From Ypsolopha sequella (lineage: Eukaryota; Arthropoda; Insecta; Lepidoptera; Ypsolophidae): a stretch of 64,000 bases of DNA. Positions 39,401 to 51,400 of the stretch are shown here, one piece after another; positions within the stretch are counted from its first letter, which is position 1; each line of letters opens with the position of its first letter. The notes under the pieces are model-generated. The model was not told the DNA's origin. It did not search any database and saw only the letters and a program-made list of their open reading frames with translations. The stretch covers positions 7,846,229-7,910,228 of the forward strand of contig OW203988.1 of NCBI GenBank assembly GCA_934047225.1. The letters are read 5' to 3'. Position numbers and translations under genes: made by a program.

Positions 39401-42400
39401 TTGCAATAAAATGAAAATTCATTGAATGATTCTGAAAAATATACTGTTATTTATTGTTACTCGTTGTAACATCAACAAAAGTTATTAGAAACAATATAAA
39501 AGTTTCTCTCACTGTCCCTTACTCAGTGTATTATGTTGTCTTGCAGGGGTATCGCGTCAGAGCGGTTCTGTGTCCGTAACTCCGGCTGCACGGCTGTAGT
39601 GGAGGGTGTGGGAGACCACGGCTGTGAATACATGACCGCTGGCACCGTGCTCATTCTAGGGTTGACTGGAAGGAACTTCGCTGCTGGCATGAGCGGTTAG
39701 TATCGAGTTATTTTACAGTGTAAATATGGTTACCCATAGATGAAGCCCGAATGGCTAGAATGTTTGCAGGGCTTTGCCATTTTATGTACACCGTGATATA
39801 TTTGTGGTTTAGAATATGAAAACTGATCATAGCACTTGTCCACACGAACAACTTTTACGATGGGATCAAAAGAAAATTCTGGGGAAAAATTTAAACATAA
39901 GTGTTCATGTCTACGCGACTAAATCAGTGCATACCTGTATTTGTACCTGTAAAATAGTATTTTGTGCAACTGTAACATAATGTGAGACTTTGGTTTCGTA
40001 ATAGACTGCACGAGTGTCCCAATGTCCAGTTGCACACAATACTTTATCTACGACCATCAAAAATTCGCGTGACTTTATTTATAATATTTTAAACTAACAG
40101 TTTCACGAAAAATGAGAAATGAACACTCGTTCATAAAGTCCAAGTGCGTCTGTCAGTATTGCCGCTAGGGAACCAATCAGAAGCGAGAGCAAGAAAAAAA
40201 ATCAAACCTCGCCCTCTTTACTCGTCGACGCTTGTGATTGGTTCTCTAGCGGTGTAAATTACTTGTATAAAGCTCTGTTACCATCGGCAGGTGGTATCGC
40301 ATACGTGTACGACATCGACGGCTCCTTCAACCTGAAGTGTAACCCCGAGATGGTGGAGTTGTGTCCGCTGGAGCAGGAGGACGACCTCAAAGTTGTTCAG
40401 ACGCTGCTCGAGGAGTTCGTCCAGTACACTGGGTGCGTTTGTTAACTTTTGGTTATGTAATGAGAATGAGACATATGAAACGGAAATACATTTTTGTGCG
40501 AACTTTACAGTACTTATACATGTAGTGTGCGTTCACACCCACACATTCACTAACTAGAGAATCACCTGATTAAAGACATTAATATTAGGTCTTTACGTAT
40601 GAAATTGCCGTTTTCTATAGATAATTTGAAGGAAACTAAATTTTCAGAACTAACATTTTGCATTTTTTTTAGGAATGACAAATCCAAATTATGTAATTTC
40701 TTTTGTGTATGAATGAGACAACATTAAGCTAACAGCTACATTAATTTATTTTTTTTAAAGTTTCAGCTGTAAAATATTATTACGAATCTTATCACTTAGG
40801 ACGAACTGTTTTTGAAGATTGAATTTTTATAATCAAACTGAAAATAAAAACAAAACTTAATACGTAGGTATAAAACCTTGAAATCAACTTTCAAACAAAA
40901 AACAAATTATTGAAATAGCTATTGAATTACAGGAATTATGAACTCATGAATCTGTAAGAAAATTTCAGCAATTTCATAGGTGAAGACCTATTAGATACCT
41001 TGAATTTTTCTCTGACCTGATTCAATAATTAGTTGAATTTTGCCGCAAAACCTTTTGTTTTGTAACAGTATAATGTTTATTAAACTATAAGCGGACTTAC
41101 AGACTTTGCATGGCATAATCGTCCAAATAAATAACTCTTTAAATTGCAGATCGATAGTCGCCGAAGAAATGCTGAAGACTTGGCCGGAACCAGCGAAGAG
41201 GTTCATCAAAGTTTTCCCTTACGAGTACCAGAGGGCGCTGAAGCAACTTGCAACAACACAAGCTAATGTCGCTAAAGCTGAGACCAACGGCAAGGATGAG
41301 AACGGCATCGCTGATATCGAGGAGGCTGTCAGGGATATTGAGCTGGATAAGAAGAATTTGGAGAAGATTCTGGATAAGACCAGGTAAGACGTCAAGGCAA
41401 ATGAGGTGAAAGACTGCTGGTGGTATAGCAACACAAAATCGCGAAAACTGTTGTGACTTCAGTGTGAAGAAATAAGTTTTAACTAGCATTGCGATCACCA
41501 AGCGGATTAGTGATTAGGTCGAACTTTTTCTTGCACTGTTGGTAGTGTTGTGGCGCGCTATGGCGTCTCTCCAATAGATGACTTATAAAAATTAACTGAA
41601 CGTGAACGTAACCGTTGGGGCCGTAAGGCATTGGAATGGAGACCACGTACAGCAAAGCGCAGCGTAGGCCGCCCTGGTGCCCGCTGGACTGACGATCTGA
41701 AGGACGTTGCGGGTGGCGCCTGGATGAGGATGACTGAGGACCGCCAAGAGTGGCGTAATATGGGGGAGGCCTATGTCCAGCAGTGGACGAATACTGGCTG
41801 ATGGATTGATGGAACGTGAACGTTGTCAGCGTTTTCTTCTTATGTCCAGTAAAGTTGTAAAGGCCAAATGGCCAACAACTTAAAAAACAATTTAACAAAA
41901 CGCTGTTTGGTAGAGGTCCATGTCCAGCAATTGACTGATAAAGACAGAAATCCCATTAATTTAAAATTTTATAGTCTAAATCCATCTTATAATTTTCTTT
42001 TTTTCAAATTCCTCAACTTTAAAATACACCGTTCAGTTATCATTTAACAAAATACAGTTACTAACAAAACTCGCTAAACATTCGTCAATTTGCAGGGGCT
42101 TCATAAAATACCCTCGCGAGACGTCAATGTATCGTCCCGCAGAAAAGCGTCTCCGCGACTGGGACGAAATATACAACTTCAACCACGTCCGCCGCGGGCT
42201 GAGGGTGCAAGCGGCCAGGTGTATGGAGTGCGGCGTTCCGTTCTGTCAGAGCGGGCACGGCTGTCCGTTGGGCAACATCATACCGAAGTGGAACGATCTC
42301 ATCTTTAAAGGGGATTGGAAACAGGCTCTAAAGCAGTTGTTGCAGACTAATAACTTCCCAGGTAATACTAAATAATAATGTACGGCTTAATCATTTTATT

Positions 42401-45400
42401 TAATAATATCTTTGATACTCTACCTATATTTCGAAAATGGCATCGATGCCTAATTTCATACAAATTCTTAGAGAATAAATTCTTGAGTTATGGAAAATTC
42501 AACTGATTTTTCTGATGAGTATCATAAAACAAGAAAAACAAAACAGTTTTTGCGTTGCAAGTACATCATTTTCATTCATCGTTTGAAGCCGGTAGCTATT
42601 GTTTGAATGCTGTAGTTGTTTCTTCTTACTTCGTTCCAAATCTGAAAATCGATCTTTAAGGGTCCGCATAAGTTAGATGCACAACTTCAAATGACCATTT
42701 CACATTGCGTAATTTGGTCAATCGGTTTAATAAAAATTGGACTATAGGGCTGATCTAAAAATTTTAGAAAAAACGCAAAAGCTTCAAGTTTGTTCGATAG
42801 AAAAAAACTACGAAGATACTTATAATTTTCATGTTTTTGAGTGTTGAAAGACCTTCCATAAATGTATACAGCCTTGAAATGTGTATTAAAAATAAATACC
42901 AAAAACACCGTCTAATTTTTTAAAGATTTTAATAATTTCATCTATAAGCCGAGTTATTAAATAAAAACAGTTTTTCGCAAGCGCGTGTTTCTTAGTGGTC
43001 GTAACAGCTACGGCTGAGAACGCGCTATTTTAAACTAAAAGGAAACGTCATAGAGTTTGGTTCTGATTGATGCAATAGACAATAAGGTATCTGATTGAAC
43101 ACCTGATGGTGTTCAATCAGATGCCTTATTGTCTAACTTCAACGTCTATTGCTACTGCTTTCAAAAGTACGCATGATTGGCTAGAAGTGATGCGTCACGT
43201 CATTTCTAGCCAATCACGTTACCTTTTAAAGCAATAGCGATAGACGATTTCATGACTATTTCCTTACACAATCGCACCTCTGATCTTATATGCTGCACTC
43301 TTAACGGGTACGTTATCGTGCGCAGAGTTCACGGGTCGCGTGTGCCCCGCGCCGTGCGAGGGCGCGTGCGTGCTCGGTATATCGGAGCCGCCGGTCACCA
43401 TCAAGAACATCGAGTGCGCCATCATCGACAACGCGTTCGAGAGCGGCTGGATGGAGCCAGAGGTAACGTTTGTTTATAATAAATAACACACATACCACAC
43501 ACCGTCATGATATCGAGGGCTTCAACCTGAAAGGGCGTATCTACAAAATTATAAACTATAGACTAGTCATCAGCTGATGTAAACTATTTATTGTGTAATT
43601 AAGATCTTATATTAATTCCTTTGATAATGCCATAAAGGCGAAACCGGTCAGGAAGTATTAAATAAATTTGTGGGATAGTACAAGTGATTTTCTGTTCATT
43701 ATGTATTCCAAGTTCCACCAAGTGCCAACAATCAACAGTGTAAACATTCTATAGACTAGTCATTTATAAATATTTTTCTTTAATTATAAAAACGCCTTTT
43801 CACGTCGTAGACTTGGGCATATTAGTACCAGTGGAGCAACCGCTACTTTTCAGTACATCATAGAGCTAATAAAATCTGTAGATACGCCTTTGCAGTTCCA
43901 TGCTCTCGATATGGATTCATATCTTGGTTTTTTGTCAATATCTATTCGGAGTGACTCGACCGTTTTTCCCGTCTACTCTTAAAATATTGATAAAAAATTG
44001 AAAAATACTTGTAGTATATAACTGTGTAATATATTAGTGGAACATAATGCACGTATTTTTCAATTTTCTATCATTGTTAAAATGTTCCATCACGAAGTGA
44101 CAACATATACCATTAATTTCTTAAAATATTAACATATGTCCCAGACGGAAACCAGTCACTTGTGTAGTGCTACGTTGAATTTAATAAAGTTAGTTAAGGC
44201 GATATGCAAAAAAAATACGGATGTTTCTTTTCTGTGTATTTCATGAAATACATGGAAAATTTTAATAAATTTCTGGTATTTGCATTTTGACTATATAATC
44301 TAGAGTTTTGAAATTGGAAAACATGTTTGGATACATTTTTCTCGATAGAAATAATTGTTGAAATGAGGTCTTCAAACACACTTTTTCTCCTCTTTTGACG
44401 AATAGGAACTATATACAGAACTCAAACATATTTTGTTAGGTGTGTTTCAACAATATCTAGAGATTTGATATTTGAAATTTTGTTAGCTATTTTAGTTTTT
44501 TTAATAAAAATATAAAACCAACTTTTTTCCCTTTTGCCCTGAATCCGCCCCTCTCGCACTGCGCGATTTTTCGCTTGGAGTGACAGTGACAAAAATAAAA
44601 TTCGCATAGCCTCTTAACTTGAGAGATTTCCTTTTGCTAAGATCCCAAGTCATTCCTGCCTGACACATCTCTTTCGCCTCTTCAACATTAATCAATCTAG
44701 ACCTAATTAATTACTAATGACCATGTATCTTTGACCAGCCTCCGGAATACCGCAACGGAAAGTCGGTCGCAGTCGTCGGTTCAGGACCTGCTGGTTTGGC
44801 GTGCGCTCATCAACTAAACAAGGTATTTTCTTTCATAATCTATATAGGATAAATAATCGAAATGGCTTAACCCGTAAAATCGATAATTAATTAGAACAAT
44901 AATATCAACTACAGACCACTTACCCATTAGACGTCGTAAGGAAGGCAAACCTTTTTCGCGAACACAAATGTCATTCTACACTATCCCATGTCTATTTCCT
45001 TAGTACCCTCCCTGCATTACCCCGCAACACCCCGGCACTGGCAGAATGTCCGTGGTTGATAAAATGTGTAATGAGTAAATGGTCTGTGATATCAATCGAT
45101 CAAACATGTATCGTTTTAACGGGTAATCTAAAACTATAACAAATAAATATGCATGTAGTTTGTTACCTCATAAAAACTTAATAATGTCTAGGTACTGTCA
45201 AAGTAGACGTAATCTGTGGAAATAATCTTTATTAGACGGCAAAAAAGCATTGGAATTGACCAATTTATGTATCCCCCATGTTCTGATTTAAGAAAATCTC
45301 GCTAAGCGATACTTAAAAGGCTCCACAATGCTAAACATCAGTTTTGTATTGGATTCAGTTCCGTCAATGTAGATGGTAAATTTTTGAAAAAAATATGGCG

Positions 45401-48400
45401 TGGTTTGTGACTCAAGGTAATTATTAATTAAACTTTATAAATAAACATACTTTCAAACTCCTATTAATTATATAACTTTTAAAAAAGCATGAATTTCACG
45501 AAAAAAGCGATTCAGTTTCCATGTTTCTAAACCGATTGAAATGAAACCAACACACGCAGATACTAACAAGAAAAAACCATCTTTATTACATAAAGAAATT
45601 ATGGTTAATGTCCTATTTTTTTTTTTTTATACCTAGGTTTCCGTATTGTAAACATAACATAAAACATAGAAAGTATTTATTTTCATACACAAAGTCACAA
45701 TTGTTTTAAAGCAACTGGCTCCCAAAAAGTTAATACTGAGATTCAGGAACCAGTTTCTCCTCTTATATTATAAATTATACAGATTGGAATTGGATTGGAA
45801 CCATGATTTCAAAATAACTGAAGTTTTACGTGCGCGGCATCTGATGAGAGCAGGATAGAGAGTTAAAAAACAAACGCGTTAGAGAAGGACCGAATTTTAG
45901 CATTGTGCAGCCCCTTATTCCACAAACGAGTCAATCACAGCAATTTTTACCAAAAACCAAATTCCCCAGGCTGGTTACCTAGTAACAGTATTCGAACGGA
46001 ACGATCGTCCCGGCGGATTGCTCCAATACGGCATCCCCACAATGAAGCTGAGCAAGGAGGTGGTCGGCAGACGAGTCAAACTAATGCAAGCCGAGGGCAT
46101 CACCTTCAAGTGTAATGTAGACGTCGGAAAGGATATCTCCGCCAATGAGCTGGCTAACGAGTGAGTTGTTTTGTGAAGAAAGATCAGTTTGATTGTGTAA
46201 TTTTTATAGTAGAACAATTTTGCAATCGTTTACGATTGACAGAAATTAGACTTTAGAGCCTGAATGGCGTGTGTGTAATGTCATAACGCACATAAAGAAT
46301 TAGATTTATAGGATGTTTTAGCAAATAAAATTTAAAGGGGCCTATTGAATTTTTTAGTTAAACTAAATTGACTGTTTTCGTGAATAAATTTGAAGTGCCT
46401 ATTAAAATTCGTAGTTGAAAAAACTGACCAAAAAAAAATGCGTAGTTCTGATCTTGGGAGACATACCAAATTTCCATTATGCTTTATTCCTATCACGAAT
46501 TATGTTTCAAAATGTTAATTTTTTGTCGACTTCCGTTTTTCTAATTCCGCATAATAAATAAAAGTTTATATTTACAACAACTGTTTAGCACATTTATGTA
46601 TAGTTCAAAAAATATAATTTGACCCGATTCGCCTTGTCGCCTTGTAGCGTTCTACCTATGAGCTACCGTCGCTATTACGTTACAGGTTTTTACCTTTTAC
46701 GTTTTCAGTTTAAACCCGTTTTAACTAGTTCTAACTGAAAGCCTGTTGCATAGGGTTTTAACTGTAGCATACACATATATTCCGTATGTCATTTCCCCTA
46801 CAGATACAACGCTACAGTCCTCTGCATGGGCGCTACCTGGCCCCGCGACCTCCCCTTGAAGGGCCGACAACTGAATGGCATTCACTTCGCCATGGAATTC
46901 CTGCAGAACTGGCAGCAGAAGCAGATGGGCCCTACTGGACAAGGGCATCCGCCGAAAGATAACCCGGAGCTCAGTGCCAAGGATAAGAATGTGCTCGTCA
47001 TCGGGGGTGGGGATACTGGGTGAGATATCTATCTATATGTGTAAAAGATTTCCCTGTCTGACAGACTGATAGATCTATCAACGCCCAGACCAACCGGCTG
47101 AACGAGCATGAAATTTGGACTGTAGATTTCTTGTCTGACGTAAACATCCGCTGAGAAGATATTTAAGGGCGCACCGAGCTTTTGCCTTTGTCTCTTTACG
47201 TGTAAAGAGTAAAGAAAATAACCAAACTTTTGCACTTTTTCAATGTTTTTCGTTTATATTTTCATCATATTGTTCTTAAATAAAAAAACATCGTGTATAA
47301 ACGTTCCAGTCATCTATGAACTTTATTTTAGTAAATGAATAATACTATCAAATTACTTATTGATATAAAAAAGTAGGGAAATAGAGAAAAGAATTACTCG
47401 AAAAGAGGTAACTTTGCGAATTTATTTTATCGAGCCAACTTTGTCAAATCGTGTTTCCATTGTGTATATAGTCTAGTATATATCCCCAATAATTTCCCTA
47501 GATTTAAAACGTATTTGTGTGTGTAAAAAGCTCGGTGTGGCTTTTGGAATCCCTAATTGTGAATCCCTTATTGTGATCATAAAATAATACCGTGACTGAC
47601 TGATCTATCAACGCCCACACCAAACAGGTTAACCTAGGTACATGGAATTTGGACTGTGGATTCCTTGTGTGGCGTAGACATCCGCTATAAAAGGATCTTA
47701 GAAAATTCTCACGGGACCGGGAGAAACAGCGTCCGCTAGTCCTCTATACAGGGTGTAAATGCAAAACCAAGAATCCCTTTAGGGTATGAAAGTATACACG
47801 ATACTGATACGATTACGATAAAAAAAAGTATACCTTAAATTTTACCAAAAATTATATTGTTTTCCTAAGATCCAGCTACGCACTCTTATCAATGCAGTTC
47901 ATTCACCCCGTAGTGCGGTAACGACCAATTACATTGAGTAATTATGTTCTGTGCTACTGACGCTATCAGAGGTCAACGACCAGCGAGAGTGTCCGCCGGA
48001 TTAGAGTATTTCAAGTTTAACAAATCGTGTTATTATGTGGTACTGCTACATAAAAAAAAAATTGCCGCTATTTTTTTTAAACACTGTATGATTCATACTA
48101 ACATACCCTAGAAGGATTCTTGCCTTTGCTTTTACACCCTGTACAGGCTGTTTGGGACATCGATGTAAGTATTTTGAGGGATGATTAAGGAAGTGATTTT
48201 GAACATTTCTGATAGAATTTACTATTATGCAAAGTTTTGTAGTTTACGAGATATAGACATATTTCAGTTTTTTCTAGTTAAAATTAGGTAAATGCAATTA
48301 AAAACTAACCAAATTCTATTTATGGCTAAAAATAATAAATATTTTTTTTACTAAAATGTACAAAAATACTGTTTCTTTGTACTGTATTTAGCTAAATGTT

Positions 48401-51400
48401 TATTTTCCCTTCTTTTTGAACACATTTATGTAGTTTTTTTGTTTAAATGATGCGTTTTAGGAAATAAATTAAATTAAAAATGTAAATTTTAGCTATTTAT
48501 AGTGTTTTATTCTAATTTTAAGTAGACAAAACTGAAAAATGTCTATATCTCGAAAACTACAAAACTTTGCATAATAGTAAATTCTATAAAAAATGTTTAA
48601 AACTATGATTAATACTTGCGATTGTCGGCACTTGGTGAAACATCATCATAATCTTGATAAAAACACTTGTACTGTTTCACAATATCACTTGTTATTACTC
48701 CAACCGGTTCCGCATTACGGCATTATCAAGGATCACTGTTTAATTAGTTAACAGTTCATTATCAAGGAACACTGTTTAATTAGTTAACAGTTCATTATCA
48801 AGGAACACTGTTTAATTAGTTAACAGTGTTCCTTGATAATGCCGTAATGCGGAACCGGTTGGAGTAATAACAAGTGATATTGTGAAACAGTACAAGTGTT
48901 TTTATCAAGATTATGTTTAAAACTAACTTCCTTTTTCATCCCTGAAAATATTTACATCGATGTCCCAAACACCCTGTATATAAAAGAATAACCTGACTGT
49001 CTGACGGAGGTTCCTTGTTACTAAGGTTCCTTGTATGACGTAGACATCCGCTAGAAAAGGATTTTAAGATATTCCCACGGGATCGAACAAACGGGACCCA
49101 CGGGAACAATGCTGCGTCCGCTAGTATTTTGCATATATCCCAGGTAAATAATAAAATACGGCATTTTACAAACGGCGTCGTTAGTTTCCAAACGCTCGGT
49201 GTTTTGCTATTTGACGAATCTTCGTCAATAGGAGAATTCGGCATTTTTTTTTTTGTCGAGTTATTAAAATAAAACAATTTATTGATGATAATCCTTCTAC
49301 AATATTGGGGTATCAAAAAGGGAAAGGAACAGATCCTATTTTTATAAATACAGAAAAAATTATTCAAATTATAATTAAAAAAATGTTATCATAATGTTTG
49401 AAATAAAATGTCTTTTTTTAAATAAAAATTAAAGAGTAAAGACTTATTTGTCGTTATTAAGATTATAATATTTATATATATTTAGGTTTTATATATTTAA
49501 AAAACTCATTTAGAGAGATATATTTCGAACTATTGTTCGGCATCAGTCTTGTAAATAAAAAAATAAAAAAGACTTTTTTTATTTACAAGACTGATGCCGA
49601 ACAATACTTTATATAATAAACAAAAATGTGTAAATAATAATAAATATATATAAAACCTAAATATATATAAATATTATAATCTTTTTAAATAAAAATAATA
49701 AATGAAATTGGCAATAGTTTGAGTTGTAATTTTTTTAAAAAAGCTTCAGAAGATAATAAATTATAAACTTCAAAAATTAGGGGAATAAATCTAAGTAAAT
49801 TAATTTTTAACCCGACTTAATTATTCTGATAATTATAAAGTTTGAATCAGTGTATGTGATGGATGGTGTAAGTCTGCTGAAACTATCTGCACGCAAGACA
49901 TCGTTAAGGCAAGAAACCTTAAGTATTATATGGTATTATATAACATTTAGGCCTTAAGTAAAAACCATTTTTTTCCAAGAATCTCATTTTACCAAAGACT
50001 CCAAATACAGTATCTTGTTTTGTTTCCATTCATGAGTCAAAACAAAGGAATGTAGTCATATAATTTTGTACGCTAATGTGATGAATATTAACGATTTTAG
50101 AATGTGAGGTGAATGACTTTTTTATGCAACCAAAAACTAAGAATAAACCAACTAAATATACTTTGAATTTGTGGATATATTAATGATTTGCAATATTCCG
50201 CTCAACACTCTTACCATGCTATTCAAAATGCAGACTCAAGCACCGCCCGCCCTCCCGCATAAAACATGCTCAAGCAAAGCAAGCAGTACGAGCACAAAAT
50301 AAAGCAATCTTAAATAACAAGCAAGAAAACTTATCGACACGTGTTTCGTCCCTAAACGAGGATAATCCCGAGGATGCCTCGAGTGTGCAAATATGTTTAC
50401 TTATTCAATACACACCGCAACTTGCCTCTTTCTTTTCCAAACATTAAATAAATATGGCGATAGGTTCGCATTACAACTGTTCCGTTTTGATTGCCTTTAT
50501 ATCAGAAAGCGCGAAACAAACAACTACCAATTTGTATGAAAGGATAAATCAATACCAACGCCGAAAATACGGCTTATTAATAAAACACCGACAATATTTT
50601 TTTTACTGTTACCTAGCTATTTTTCCCGTGTTATTTATTGTAAGAAATAAGTTAAAAGAACACTTCATAGCACTGTTTAACAATAAATGATTTATTTCTT
50701 TGTGCCATCAGTTGCGACTGCATAGCGACATCGCTGCGGCAGGGCGCCGCGTCGATCACAACTTTCGAGATCCTACCAGAACCCAAGACAAGCAGAGGTG
50801 CGGACAACCCATGGCCGCAGTGGCCTAGAGTCTTCAGGTGACGGCCTCTTTTTTTTATTAAATAAATACTTTGTATTGTATAAGGCTTGTAACAGAAATT
50901 ACAAAAAAAAAGAAAAAAAAGACATGACCTTGCCCTTTTTCTTAGCAAGACTAATCGAATGGATGGATTTAGGCATAATATATATTTAATTAACGTATTT
51001 ATATTTATTTTATTGCATTACATTTATTATTTATTAATATACTTTTATTTTTGTTAGTATAATATTATTTTAGTAAATTTGACTAACCCAAACTTTAATT
51101 ATTGTTTTGCGCCGTGTTATACTTCAATTGTTTTTTTATTTTTTAACATTAAAACCGACCTGTAATAAGTGTATCCAATTTTACATAAATAAATATAGGT
51201 ATTTAATTTTATTGACTTTTATGTTATTATAAAAGTGCATTACAAACCAGAAATCAACTTTATGTTGTCCATGTGACGTAACCGGACAAAAGGAGTGACA
51301 ACGTTCACTTCCAGTATAATTTAAATCTGTGTAGCTAGCACGAGCCAGAGATTCAGCGTATATCTATCCTACTTGCGCTCACGCATACCGCGTTTGTCAA

